A stretch of DNA of 64,000 bases from Eutrigla gurnardus (Eukaryota > Chordata > Actinopteri > Perciformes > Triglidae). Below, piece after piece: positions 10,948-21,480 of this stretch. How positions within the stretch are numbered: position 1 is the stretch's first letter; the number at the start of each line of letters is the position of its first letter. Location: NCBI GenBank assembly GCA_963514095.1, contig OY741281.1, positions 12,392,882 through 12,456,881 on the forward strand, written 5' to 3'. The position numbers and the translations under genes were made by a program. The notes under the pieces are model-generated. The model was not told the DNA's origin. It ran no database searches and worked only from the letters and a program-made list of their open reading frames with translations.

Positions 10948-11650
10948 TGGAAAGAAGATGTATAACAGGATATGAGATTAAATACAGTATGTCTGCCCTC
11001 TTCTGGTCACCACCGCCACCACCCACACTGACAGTCCCCACTGGGGGGGTCCGAAGGGGGAGGAGGAGAAGATGCAAGAGGCAGAGAGATAGAAATGTAG
11101 AGGAGGAGGTGAAGCAAAGCAAGACGCAGATGAGGCAAATATGAGGATGAAAGAAGGAGACTGGAGAACTTACTTTATGGCACGGAGCTGAGATACAAAA
11201 GCGGTTGTACGTTCGTCTCAAAACACTAAAATCATGAAACAATTTCCATTATTATTGTCTTAGCTTGTGTAACCCTCATCATAACAATTAAAATTGTTTG
11301 TTTGTGCTCTGGTTATTATCCTATTCCCTTGTCATATCACCGTGGAAATTACGATTTCATATGATGTACCTCATTTACTGTTAATATTAATCCAATATCG
11401 TATGAAATGACATTTCAAGTGACTAAAAACTCCATGATATTCAAAATGTAATTAAACAGTGCTGCCATATCCTGCTATTTTCATGATTATTAAAGCAATG
11501 GCGTGATTACGGGGGGAAAAAGAAAATAACAAAATGGAAATGGTTTCGCTACTGTTTCTTGACTGACAGCATTGTTTCTAATCTCATTAGCGACAGGAAA
11601 TTGACTACAAATGATGAGTGCACATTCCTAATATTGCTCATTTACTTTAG

Positions 11651-11681
11651 CGCGCCGGGTGCTTCTTCTGCACCCGGTGCG
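11651..11681. other. Stable GC hairpin
   Basis: CGCGCCGGGTGC (11651-11662) pairs with GCACCCGGTGCG (11670-11681) across a 7-nt loop TTCTTCT: 12 pairs with a single G-T wobble. It sits in otherwise AT-rich DNA. A second small hairpin follows (AGCCGT...ACGGCT, 11691-11709). It could be a structured non-coding RNA element, a palindromic protein site, or a chance GC patch. Confidence 0.6.
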
Positions 11682-11775
11682 TATTTCTTAGCCGTAATTG
11701 CAACGGCTCTGACAAAAGGACAGTCAGTGAATGACATAAACCGGGTGTGTATGTGCCCATGAGTGTGTGTCAATT

Positions 11776-11802
11776 TGTGTGTGTGTGTGTGTGTGTGTGT
11801 GT
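11776..11802. repeat. (TG)n microsatellite
   Basis: About 13 units, followed by CTGTGAGAGAGAGAG. Confidence 0.95.
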
Positions 11803-11847
11803 CTGTGAGAGAGAGAGAAGTACACATTCTCAGCTTTGTACATATAT

Positions 11848-11849
11848 GT

Positions 11850-11913
<64 letters not shown>

Positions 11914-11923
11914 GTGTGTGTGT
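11848..11923. repeat. (TG)n microsatellite, long
   Basis: About 76 bp of TG with one A interruption at 11855 and one C at 11909. With the array at 11776 it forms a TG-rich zone of about 150 bp. Confidence 0.96.
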
Positions 11924-12833
11924 CCTCCTGGGGCCCACCGCTGCCTCTAGGTGATATTGGGGCAGGTGTGTAGCCAACAGGCAGCAGTGATGGCTAGTTA
12001 GCCAACTCAGAGGTGAGAGGTTTAGTCTTAGAAGAGCTAGTTAGTGGTAGGCAGGATTAAGCTCTTTATGTCAATAGCAGATGACTCCTTATTCTTTTGT
12101 GCCGGTTCAGGTTTGTTTGGAAAAAATTCAAAAATTGGTCCCACTGAGGTCCACGCATTGTGTGGTTCTTTCTAAGCCTTGGGCACCAATCTGAGGCAAC
12201 ATGCTTTAGATGGGAAAATCTGTCAACAATTACAAGAATGTTTATTTTTGAAGGCGATAGGATGTCCACTTTATCAGAGAGTTAGCCTTATTGCAATCAT
12301 GAAAATAATCCCATTGAATAAAAGTACATTTTGTTAGCCTACATTTTCAAACGACTGTAAAAAGAGACAGACAGACTAGCTGCAAAGGCAATTTTCTTGT
12401 TTTTTTTTCAACGCCTGTTAGAACTTGTAATATTGTTTTCATTCATGCCAGTGTGACTGTAATGTCTCCTTGGCTACTGTGAAAGAGATGTCAATCCCGT
12501 CGTGACACATGGGTAAATAAAGATTAAACATGAACGAAGAAGTGAAAATATTGATTTGGTACAGGGTTTCGTTTCTGAGAGTAGAGTTTCAGGTCTGATG
12601 TGATAGCGTGTTGCTGTGCCAGAGAGTGCCAAGCGGGTCTGTGTTTGTGTTGGTCCGCGGTTGGCTACGGTTTTGATGCCGTGCCAGTCTGTATGTAAGT
12701 GTGCCAGTGAATGAGTGCATCCACCTGCTTTAGCGTTTATCTGTCTGTTTGCGTGTTCATATGTGCAGCGTACATGTCTGGCCGGTTGTGCATGTGCCTG
12801 CTCGCCTTTGTGCATGTATTTGTGCTTGCCTGC

Positions 12834-12836
<3 letters not shown>

Positions 12837-12886
<50 letters not shown>
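12837..12886. repeat. (TG)25 microsatellite
   Basis: About 25 perfect units. The open frames around it on both strands (poly-CV or poly-HT) are repeat translations. Confidence 0.97.
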
Positions 12887-12889
<3 letters not shown>

Positions 12890-13113
12890 TCCCTTGGGCT
12901 TCCAGGGTAAGCCTCTGTGGCCTCGTGCTCCTCATCAGACTCTGTGTCTTTGGGCATGGCTGTAGGGTGGGCCTCCACCGCGGGGACCCTGGGACCGATG
13001 GGGGACAATCACTGCTGCCTCATAGCTGCAAGGAAGGAGACAGACAGATACTGCATGGATGAAAAGGAGGGGAAAAAAGAGCATGAATTCTTTTTCCGCT
13101 CCCGTTTTTGTCC

Positions 13114-13132
13114 TTTTTTTTTTTTTTTTTTT
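13114..13132. repeat. T19 homopolymer
   Basis: Uninterrupted T19 run, preceded by CTTTTTCCGCTCCCG. Confidence 0.9.
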
Positions 13133-14199
13133 ACTCCTCTACATCCTTTTTTGCCCTAATCCCTACTTCCTTTCCTCAAGGATCTGCAAAGGGTTTCACA
13201 AGATATCACCTTTCACAAGATTGTGTGTGTGTGTTATTATATGTGTATTTTAACAAATCTTCTGTCAACACTTCCTCATCTCCCTGGTCACATGATCTGG
13301 GTTTGTCAAATAGCAAGGAAGGGCTCTGGAAAGATAAACCTTAGCTTCCAAAAAAAAGGTTTCGGCATTTACCACTCAAGGTTGACAAGGATCATGTCAC
13401 ACACTGTTGTAACCTGCAACTATTAGCTGGATTAATCAACAATTACTCGCCAAAATAAATATGCATTATTTCTCATTTTTGGAAGGAGTCCCTATGATAT
13501 AAGTTATTTTCTAGACTGGGAGTGGAATAACTCAAGTGAATATACTGTTTTTTGTGATTGCAGTTATGTTAATGTAATCTGAACTTCCAAATTTGCCTCT
13601 AATTTTTAATAATCAATCAAGTTATCATCAACAATCGAAGGATATTTGTGTTTTTCATTAACTGTGCTATTTTTCATATAACAATAAACGTCATTGCTGT
13701 TCCAGGTGTAATCTCACGTAGTCAAACTTATCTCAGCAGTGCTGTGTCAGCACTAAAGAAAGCTCTGGCTCCACACTTTATTATGTTTGTATTTATTTAC
13801 ACAATACTTCTTGGGCTGAATGAAGCGACGGTGCAGAATAGAGGATTAGGAATAGCAGAAAGTGAGGAGGATATACACACGGTTTACTATTCCAGCTGTA
13901 ATGAATAACATCGCCACATTGATCCCAAACAGTAGATAGAAGCAACTTGTTATGTCTCATAAAAATAAACAATCAATTTCAGTATTTTACAAATGATCAT
14001 CATAAATATTTCCAGTCACGATTTCAGGTTTGGACAATTAATCCATGCACTATGGAGACAAACAGAACTAAATGCCATATTCCTAAAAACTATTTGCCAA
14101 AATTCTCCGTTTGACCTCCTATTCACTAATAGTTTCTCTGCTTTTGTTTATAAACAAATAATCTACAGGCAGTTGCTCTTACTCTCTGGCATGAGAAAT

Positions 14200-14330
14200 G
14201 CCTGTTGTCGCTAATGACGTTCTATGCAAACAACGTAATAAGGCAGGTTAATCAGGCCGGCATGATTTTCTATTAGCTTTGTTTACTCAGTCTGCGAGGA
14301 CTTCGGGGGGCTGGTTTCATCTTAATAACA
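14200..14330. promoter_or_regulatory. Candidate cis-regulatory block (POU, homeodomain, forkhead motifs)
   Basis: Repeat-free block with CTAATGACG, CTATGCAAAC (POU-like), GGTTAATCAGG, CTATTAGC and the forkhead core TGTTTAC at 14280-14286 within about 100 bp. It looks like a vertebrate enhancer core by motif content only. Confidence 0.35.
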
Positions 14331-15168
14331 AAGGATCAGACTCAATGCTCTGACATTTGTTGCCGAAAAGCCAGCCGGAGACAAACTGATGAACTGTTCC
14401 CGCTCTGCTCGGAGGAGCCGTGCCATGACGGGGTCCAGAATCTGATCTGAACAAACATCTTGCCAAAAAAAAGTATTTTGTAAAACGATAGGTAATTGTG
14501 TGAGCGGGCGAAACGCAGCCCAGAAACAACCGTGTTGAAACCGAGTATGTGAAATGATCGCTCCGGCGTACACGAGCTGTCATAATGTAAAAGACGACAC
14601 TGGTCTCTAACCTTCACTCTCGTTCGTGACCTCATTGAATTATCCGCCTTCTCAGTGTCTCCCTTTTGTCATCTCTTGGACGCGGCGTTTGTTGTTGCTC
14701 TTTGACTTTTTGAAAGTGTTTCAAAAGTAATACAATTACAAAGCGCTGCTTCGCAGACACATGACAGATTCAACCGCACACTCATCAATTCTTCCCTACG
14801 CCGCACCCTGCCACCCTCACAATGGATGCCATATCTCAAACCGGTGACTTCACCTCGATCGGATTACCTGCTCCCTTCCTTCAGTGGGAAGAAAGGTAGA
14901 TTTCAACTTTGACCTCTATGTTCTCTTGGCAGGTGTCACACACACTTTAACGCTAGGTAATGCTCAACTTCATGCACGGCTCTGTTTCTTTTAATACCGA
15001 ACAAAGACTTCACCATAGCTGAATCTGAAAAACAGCTTCAAATGCATTCACTGATCATACACGGTGGTACATTTAGAATAATAAGTGGGATTAAGAGGGT
15101 TTTAATATTAAACATCTGCAAACATATGCCTAATGCTTGTTTAATTGTAGCTCATAGGCAGATTTGAT

Positions 15169-15265
15169 CACCTTCAGACAGAGCCAGGCTAGTAGTTTCC
15201 CCCTGCTTCAGCTCTTTATGCTAAGCTAAGCTAGTGGCTAACCTACCGATCAGCAAGAATATTTT
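15169..15265 (+). mobile_element. Fragment of a common teleost dispersed repeat
   Basis: The ordered words CAGACAGAGCCAGGCTAG, GTTTCCCCCTGCTTC, CTTTATGCTAAGCTAAGCTA and CAGCAAGAA match a non-coding repeat that is abundant in percomorph genomes, usually followed by GTATCGATCTTCTCATCTAAC. Here that middle part is missing, so the copy has an internal deletion. I recall the sequence but not a firm class name (a SINE or MITE type is likely). Confidence 0.85.
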
Positions 15266-15471
15266 TTACAAAGCATCAAATTATTGCTTTAAAGCCTGTT
15301 TAAATAAATAGGGCATACATTATTATAGAAATGTAACACACATGCATGTGTGAATGTGACCGAATATCATTACCACTGAGTGACGCAGCGGGATTTCCTC
15401 CGAGGTCTGCGTTGTCAGTGAGAGAGGGGGTGAGAGTGTGTGCACGCATGCATGTGAGTGGGTACGCAGGG

Positions 15472-15489
15472 GTGTGTGTGTGTGTGTGT
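15472..15489. repeat. Short (GT)n with adjoining G8
   Basis: About 9 GT units, then TTTGGGGGGGG. It is a decayed TG-rich zone. Confidence 0.85.
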
Positions 15490-15631
15490 TTGGGGGGGGT
15501 GCGGTGAAAGGGTCCAGCGAGATGATAAAACTCAAAAGACAAAAAGGTTGTGTGTCATCTGCCATAACCGCGATCGCTCATCTGATTTTGGACGGTGGGA
15601 AAGAGACAGCGGAGACAGAGATGGACAAACC

Positions 15632-15650
15632 AGAGAGAGAGAGAGAGAGA
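15632..15650. repeat. (AG)n microsatellite
   Basis: About 9 AG units in purine-rich flanks. Confidence 0.9.
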
Positions 15651-15807
15651 AGGAGGGATGATCAAAAGGATCGCAGCCATAATGATGAGGCCTCTGACTG
15701 GACGGACGCTGTCTCCATCCAGTTTGCTCTCATCAATGTCAACTCGTCTGACAGACACAGCGTGGCAAGCAGGAGATGGATGGCTTACACTCATACACTC
15801 CTGTCTG

Positions 15808-15809
<2 letters not shown>

Positions 15810-15851
<42 letters not shown>
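15810..15851. repeat. (CA)21 microsatellite
   Basis: About 21 perfect CA units. Confidence 0.97.
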
Positions 15852-15852
<1 letters not shown>

Positions 15853-16255
15853 TTTGACATCACACCAATGCCTGTCTGCATTAGCTAACACAAAGCTAAT
15901 GCTTGCACACATTTTCCATTTTTGTTTGGTGTTGTGTGATTGATGACTAATCCAATCAGGTAGTATACTCCTGTGAATTGTGTGCAGCTATATAGCTTTT
16001 AACTGTCTTTTTGAAATTTACCTACTTCTTCTGTCTCTGAACTCTGAAGCGCCTATGAAAATGACAACAATCTTCTTTTTTTTTTTTTTGGATGGCAGTA
16101 ACCAGATCCTGTCTGTTGGGATGACACAACACAGTATATTTTACCTGATCCTCAGATCCATGTCAATAGGGACGTGCTCTGGAAATCCCCGTCACCCTAT
16201 ACTGTCATGTATACCTGCGGCCAAATCTCTGCAGCCACCGCCACATCCCTGCTGT

Positions 16256-16284
<29 letters not shown>
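16256..16284. repeat. (CA)n microsatellite
   Basis: About 14 CA units. Confidence 0.95.
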
Positions 16285-16286
<2 letters not shown>

Positions 16287-17214
16287 AGTGAAAGCGGTGG
16301 TTGAGGATTTGGAGTAAAAGTCCCTGTGTTTCTAATCACAAAATATGACTTAAATTGCACGCTGAATTGCATGGGAGACGTACATTAATATGGCAATTGA
16401 AGATGCTGTACCGATGTGTTAAGGGGAAAAGAGGACAGGACAATAGGTCAACAACAGCACATTTTCTATAAGACCATAAGCAATATTTTATTACAAGTCA
16501 CATAATGTACCATAGAAACAATGTCTTAATAACTCATGCATGCATGTTGTGTTAAACAGTAAAGATATTTTGTAATCATTTAATCAGAACTTGTTGCAAA
16601 ATTCCAAAATTGGATATTTGTAAATCATTGACAACTGACATTATTGTGCACTCGTGATAATGGTAATGTGCACTAGTTTTGGTTTAGGTAGGAATGCGTG
16701 GTGTGTCCGTATGATGGTGTTGGCGTTTGAGTCATGGGTGAATTGATTTAAGGAACAAGACGCAGACAGATATATGACCTTATAAATTACTTGAAGAAAA
16801 AATCCAAACTACTGCAGAAGTTGATTGATAGGGTCGGCGACAGGTGAGAACAATACATCCATGAGTTAGAAGCCTTATTAGACACTAAAACACCACATAG
16901 TACTCTGAGACAACTCTGTCACCATCATTTTGCCAACAATCACAAGGTAAACAGTAGAATTACATTGTTCAGTATATTATTTGTTTGCTGGAGCTCTGCA
17001 TTCATCGCATTCTAATGTATGAAAGGTCTGTGATTTTATTTGTATTTTTTCAGTACAAACACAGCCTTAAATGTAAAAGCCTTCAAAAGCAATACATCAG
17101 TATTGCAATGTATTATCCAGAAATATGTTGTGGAACCCCTCACATCATCAGATCAACCTGCTTGGGTTCAGGCTGTTTAACTTCAGCTTTTCAAGAGGAG
17201 ATTTCCCAGCTCTG

Positions 17215-17400
17215 ATAGACAACGTCAATAAAGCGCGCTCCCATAATGAAGTGCTGTTTAGCATTAACCATTCATAGCTTCAAGTGGGAAGCATAACATC
17301 CCACGGGTCGCTTTCACTCTTAAACCACAATAATGGCACTTTCATTTAACCCCTTAATGTATGTTAATCCAGGGATGTCAATGGGTTCTCTTAACACTCA
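17215..17400. promoter_or_regulatory. Candidate cis-regulatory block
   Basis: Repeat-free block with CAATAAAGCGCG (Cdx/Hox-like), CCATAATGAAG, TTAGCATTAACC, CACAATAATGG, CATTTAACCCC and CTTAATG, flanked by AT-rich DNA and by a long GT array. The spread of TAAT and ATTA cores over 180 bp is typical of conserved non-coding elements. Not tested by alignment. Confidence 0.38.
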
Positions 17401-17535
17401 TGCACAGGCCGTCAGGGGCCGAGAGGCCGGCGGGAACGAGCTGAACACACAGACAAAGGCCGGCTTGAAAGACGGCTCTGATATTTGATTTAATAAGAAA
17501 GCCCTCCTTAAAACAAAGACACATTGTTGGCTCTG

Positions 17536-17541
<6 letters not shown>

Positions 17542-17618
<77 letters not shown>
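17542..17618. repeat. (GT)38 microsatellite
   Basis: 77 bp of uninterrupted GT, one of the two longest pure arrays in the window. Perfect and long arrays like this are usually length-polymorphic. Confidence 0.98.
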
Positions 17619-17619
<1 letters not shown>

Positions 17620-17894
17620 TGGAGCAGGGGCTACATATATGACTGCATGTGTGAGTCTGTTAGTTTTTTCCACCCACTTGCTGGCCTGCCCAAGCCCTCT
17701 GTTTGTTTCACTTCTGCTGGCTTGGTTGCCAGTTTGGGAAACTCCATACCTCAAATGACCAGAAGAAGGTTTTAAAGATAGGGTCGGGAAGGAAAGTGAT
17801 GAATATTTAGGTCCCATTGAAATGAAAATCCCAGCAGTCCCTGGAGACCGGGGCTTAGAAGTCATTGCCGAAGGGATCTCCATCTGTTTTTAGC

Positions 17895-17900
17895 TTTCTC

Positions 17901-17997
<97 letters not shown>

Positions 17998-17998
17998 A
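17895..17998. repeat. Compound (TTTC)n(TATC)n tetranucleotide repeat
   Basis: About 8 TTTC units switch directly into about 17 TATC units (17931-17998). It is a compound tetranucleotide array; the plus-strand frame reads as poly-LSIY and is spurious. Confidence 0.97.
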
Positions 17999-18050
17999 CC
18001 CACACATGGTGCTGTGCAGGTATGCAAATATATGCTATTCATGTGTATGA

Positions 18051-18090
18051 GTGTGTGTGTGTGTGTGTGGGTGTGTGTGTGTGTGAGTGT
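18051..18090. repeat. Interrupted (GT)n microsatellite
   Basis: About 40 bp of GT with a GG and an A interruption. Confidence 0.9.
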
Positions 18091-18446
18091 ACGCTAACTA
18101 TAGTATATGTCTCATAGAGGCCTGAGTGGTGCCTGGCTTTGACAGAGGCAGCCTGAAAATCAGGGGTACATCAGGACCTGGGGGCATGCCGGCTTCACTG
18201 AGGGGGAAGTGAGAGATATTCACTGAGACCAAATCAGCCTCAATCTGGCCTCAGAGGACGCTGTATACCACTGACCAGACAACCAACAAGCAACCCACAA
18301 AACCAGGTTTGACTGTGTGTGTTGTGCGTCTCTATATGGGTACGAGGCCTATTGTTTAACCTTCCATAAGTATTTTACAGCATCCTTCAAACAAACCTCT
18401 CAACGACCCCCCTCAATGAACACTATATTGCCTGGATTTGTATTCA

Positions 18447-18890
18447 AACAGTCGTAACGTCACCCATTGCTTTGAGGAGTCATGTTGAAGCCTTCTGCAT
18501 TTTGGCTGTTGACATTTTTAAGCGACCAAAATGGTTTCAATGAACTTTTATGAACATAAAACATACTGTAGAAAGGTTAAAGTTGTGAGAGGAAACACGG
18601 GCAACTCCCAGACTGGACAACGCTGCGGTAGGGACCTGTCAATCACAAGTTAGCCACGCCCTAAAGCATACCCTGCTTTATAGTCTATTTTACTCTAAAT
18701 GGGACCATAATTTACTTGAATGAACATCATGCTATATTAAAAAATGAAATAAAACATCAAGTTAAAAGCTGGGTCATTGACTTCTATACACTTCTTTTTG
18801 CAATCAGAGTCGCCCCCTGCTGTCCATTTGAAAGAATGAACGTTTAAGGCACTTCCACATGGCTTCACCCGGAGGTTGGCGCCTGACTAA
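18447..18890 (+). mobile_element. Diverged copy of a widespread teleost dispersed repeat
   Basis: Several ordered words match a highly repeated non-coding element known from many percomorph genomes: ACGTCACCCATTG, GACCTGTCAATCACAAG, TAGCCACGCCCTAAAGCATA, CCCTGCTTTATAGTCTATTT, AATGGGACCATAATTTACTT, GAACATCATGCTATATT, GTCGCCCCCTGCTGTCC, AAGGCACTTCCACATGGCTT and CCGGAGGTTG. Both ends of the usual unit are present, although parts of the middle look shortened. It has no coding capacity. I am confident it is a dispersed repeat but not of its formal class (a non-autonomous DNA transposon is likely). Its 3' half carries a CTCF-like core. Confidence 0.88.
18811..18825 (-). promoter_or_regulatory. CTCF-like core inside the dispersed repeat
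   Basis: Read on the minus strand the site is GGACAGCAGGGGGCG, close to the CTCF core CCAGCAGGGGGCG. It lies inside the repeat at 18447-18890. As I remember it, the usual form of the repeat has GGCCAGCAGGGGGCG here, which fits the CTCF consensus even better. Occupancy is unknown. Confidence 0.4.
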
Positions 18891-19439
18891 AACTGTCTCT
18901 GTCTGTAATAAATAATGAAGACACCCAGACATGATGAAATGACGAGAAACCAGACGATATAAGAGGCTTTAGATTAACTGTATATTACCTGCACTAATAC
19001 CTGCTTCCCTTGAAAACTGCGGAGGTGGTTGCAAGAGCAGCATGGTTGCTTTGGACTGATATCTTTGTTTCTCCTCTCCCAAAACCAAGGCACAGTTTGG
19101 AAGAAGACAGACGCGATACATACAGGCCGGCGGATTGAGTTGTAAAGGATACATTCTGCTTTCAAAGGAAATGGAGGGATGGATGGGGATGGGGAGACAT
19201 AGTGTGCAGGCTCATTGTACAGCTTAGTACTTGTTTGATTGCCAACTGAACAGGTTCTTCAGTTTTCATCCAGCTGCTTTTGAGTTTTCTTGGCACTGAA
19301 GTATCAATGTATCGCATCAAAACAATAATAGCTCACATCCTTAGAAGTCCGCCACTTCTCTTTGATGGCAAAACGCAGTGTTTGCTTTCTGAGATCTCAT
19401 CACAGTTTGACATGAAATGAAAACGCTCATCTTTCGGAA
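18891..19439. other. Non-coding stretch, nothing recognised
   Basis: Mixed-composition DNA between the dispersed repeat and the next candidate regulatory block. Short minus-strand frames at 18969-19165 overlap each other in two frames and are not recognisable. Confidence 0.5.
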
Positions 19440-19740
19440 GCAAAAGTTTCCCAGGCGGTATTTATTTGTCAAGACCATGACAAAAATGTTTTTTATTACC
19501 TATAATGTGCAAGCAGTTTGAATAAAACTTTGAGTAAAAACCAACCACATTGTCTGTAAGATTCCCATTTGAATCTTCTCGGATGGAGACTGGAATGTCG
19601 CTGTCTAAACACATATTGGTGTAGCTAATGAGATAACAAGCATAACTCAATAAACTGCACATCCGGCTGGGAAGTGTGCTTTTGATGGCTTTAAATGTTG
19701 ACGTGTAGGTTTTCACCAGCATATCTCCTGACGTGGCAGT
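19440..19740. promoter_or_regulatory. Candidate cis-regulatory block
   Basis: Repeat-free 300-bp block with CGGTATTTATTTGTC, TTATTACCTATAATG, GTAGCTAATGAG, CAATAAACTGCAC and GGCTTTAAATG. Low repeat content and evenly mixed composition suggest constraint. A minus-strand frame (19875-19462) crosses it but its residues match nothing I know. Confidence 0.35.
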
Positions 19741-20339
19741 GGCTTTTCTAGTACCAGGGGGTATGTGGCGAATCGGAAGGGCCTCCTCGTGTTCTACCTC
19801 TCTGCCAGACACGGGCCATCCCAGGTCACCGCCACTCCACAACCAATCTGTGTCATCACCACCACATTCGCCCACTTTCCTGACAACGTGTTACAGCCCC
19901 ACACCCCGATCCGTCCTCCTTCGCGTTCTATCCCCCTTCACCTCCTCGCTTCTCTAAATCCCCCACTCACTTTCTCCTTTCATCTATTCTCTCTCCCTCT
20001 TTTATCCTCCTCCGCCTTTATTTTTGTAACCCGCTCTCTCAAATTCACTATTTTATACTCCACTTAAACCTCCTCTTCCTCTTTTTTTTCTACTCTTTCC
20101 TACAGTATCTGATCCGTCTTCCTGTTCTCATTACTCTCCTCTTTTCCTCATGCTCTTGCTATGCTTCCTCTCCCTGCTCTATCTCTCCCATTCTCCAGCG
20201 CTCTCCTCACATCAGAAAGTGTTGGATTTTGACATCTGCCTGCAGGAGCAGTGACCCATGAAGTAATTAGAGGAGGAATCTTGCCTTCTATTTCTCCCTC
20301 CCCTCCCTCCCCCTCCATCTTCACCGCTCTCTGTCTGCT
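19741..20339. other. Pyrimidine-rich non-coding stretch
   Basis: Strongly C/T-biased plus strand, especially 19910-20340, with many CTCC, TTCC and CCTC words. No gene is recognised. It leads into the TATA-bearing GC-rich block. Confidence 0.55.
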
Positions 20340-20340
20340 C

Positions 20341-20580
20341 TGAGCCGAGGATCATATAAAAAGCTGGTTATGTTTACTCCCTGATCCATCTAATTTCTGT
20401 AACGAGGGCCGAGCGGGCCTCATCTCCTTACCGCGCCACGCTTAAGCCAAGGCGTTGGGCTGGAGAGGAGCCTCGGGCCCCCGCAGGGCACTGTGGAGCC
20501 TCAACCACACCGCTCAGCCGCGGAGACGAGGCTGGGACCTAACCGGATTAACTCCCAGCCAGCACAGGTAGAGGGACCCT
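20341..20580 (+). promoter_or_regulatory. Candidate promoter or GC-rich regulatory block
   Basis: A TATA-like CATATAAAAAG lies at 20353-20363. It is followed by about 200 bp of CpG-containing, repeat-free DNA ending in ACAG|GTAGAG (donor-like junction after 20567). A pyrimidine-rich stretch precedes it. This could be a promoter and first exon of a non-coding transcript, or a conserved enhancer that is fortuitously donor-like. No coding frame is evident. Confidence 0.3.
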
Positions 20581-20896
20581 GCTTCAAACGCGCACGTACA
20601 CACACCATGCATGCATGTGCACACGGAGCGAGATGCAACTTTAACACCATTTAATGTATCATCAAAAAAAAAAAAGAGTGCTAGGATGAGACATCTGTGT
20701 GATTACGCGTGTGTGTGTATTTGTTTGCGTGGATGTTATGTGTGTGTGCTGCAGAGAAAATAAATAAATAAAAAACTTCAGCTGCTGCAATATGAGATGA
20801 GAGAACACAATTATGAATTGCTCCGGAGCTTACGGCCACTCCGGTGATAACTCTCAAGTGCTGTGGTATCAAATTGCTAGAGCATAGAAATCCCCA

Positions 20897-20898
<2 letters not shown>

Positions 20899-20929
<31 letters not shown>
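20899..20929. repeat. (CA)n microsatellite
   Basis: About 15 CA units followed by CGCGCACA. Confidence 0.95.
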
Positions 20930-20931
<2 letters not shown>

Positions 20932-21445
20932 GCACAATTGAAAATATTTGCCCCTGGATTGCAAATGTAATATGTAGGGTAAGGGTTGATGTATAATGCA
21001 ACAAAGTGAAGTCTGAAGGCCATTCCAAAACATGACAGGCTTGGATGTCAAATGTTTTGCTGGGCATCATTAGAGTGTTTTTCCATGTCCTAATTCACAG
21101 ATTATTCATTTAGAAGAGTCTTCGGGGATTTTTCTGGTTACTTTGTGTCAGTGCTGCTGGTAAACACGGTTCAGCGCGCCTCACATCTCAGAGTATTGTG
21201 CAGCCCAGTACACAGCGTTTATCGCCTTAAAAAAAAACGGGGAATAAAGGATCCATCCAGTTAACATAACGCTTCTCATGTAACCACAAATGTATTGCTT
21301 TATTTACTTTTTGTATTCATGATGTGTTTTGGTGTGTTTAGTCAAGGTAACACCAGGTGCTGCTCCAGAAGTAAGAAGACCTCATCAAAACACTTATCAC
21401 ATAAGGATGATTGTTCTGTTGTCACTAAGGTTACTTGACTTTTGG

Positions 21446-21480
21446 TTTCACCCAGGAGAAATGAGATATCCTGGGTGAAA
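21446..21480. other. Perfect 12-bp inverted repeat
   Basis: TTTCACCCAGGA (21446-21457) and TCCTGGGTGAAA (21469-21480) are exact reverse complements around an 11-nt loop. The pairing does not extend outward, so it is too short for a microRNA precursor. Confidence 0.85.

Larger units (their letters stand above)
9137..11639. other. Non-coding stretch with large GA and G-run arrays
   Basis: Contains a CA array (9632-9662), a GA array (10127-10188) and a composite GA/GT/G19 tract (10898-10947). 9700-9990 is a moderately GC-rich, repeat-free segment. 10420-10860 and 11210-11640 are AT-rich with nothing recognised. The open frames near 10917-11242 pass through the G-run and GGT/CCA-rich DNA and are not believable genes. 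Confidence 0.6.
11713..14199. other. Non-coding stretch, GT-array-rich then AT-rich
   Basis: Holds three GT arrays and a T19 run. 12400-12720 contains CpG-bearing TG-rich DNA that looks like decayed microsatellite. 13430-14190 is AT-rich and repeat-free, with ATTAATC and AATAAATATGCATTATTTC words. No exon is recognised. Confidence 0.55.
14331..17214. other. Non-coding stretch with a teleost repeat
   Basis: 14340-14640 has three overlapping minus-strand frames of 83-97 codons, none recognisable. 14700-15160 is repeat-free with nothing recognised. A known fish repeat lies at 15169-15265. TG/GA/CA arrays follow (15472-15489, 15632-15650, 15810-15851, 16256-16284), with a T12 run near 16077. 16320-17210 is AT-rich with nothing recognised. 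Confidence 0.55.

Noticed and set aside
11642..11977. Minus-strand frame of 111 codons rich in His-Thr
   Set aside because: Translation of two GT arrays; no unique sequence of protein-like character.
21446..21480. 12-bp hairpin considered as a microRNA precursor
   Set aside because: The stem stops at 12 pairs; precursors need a stem about twice as long.
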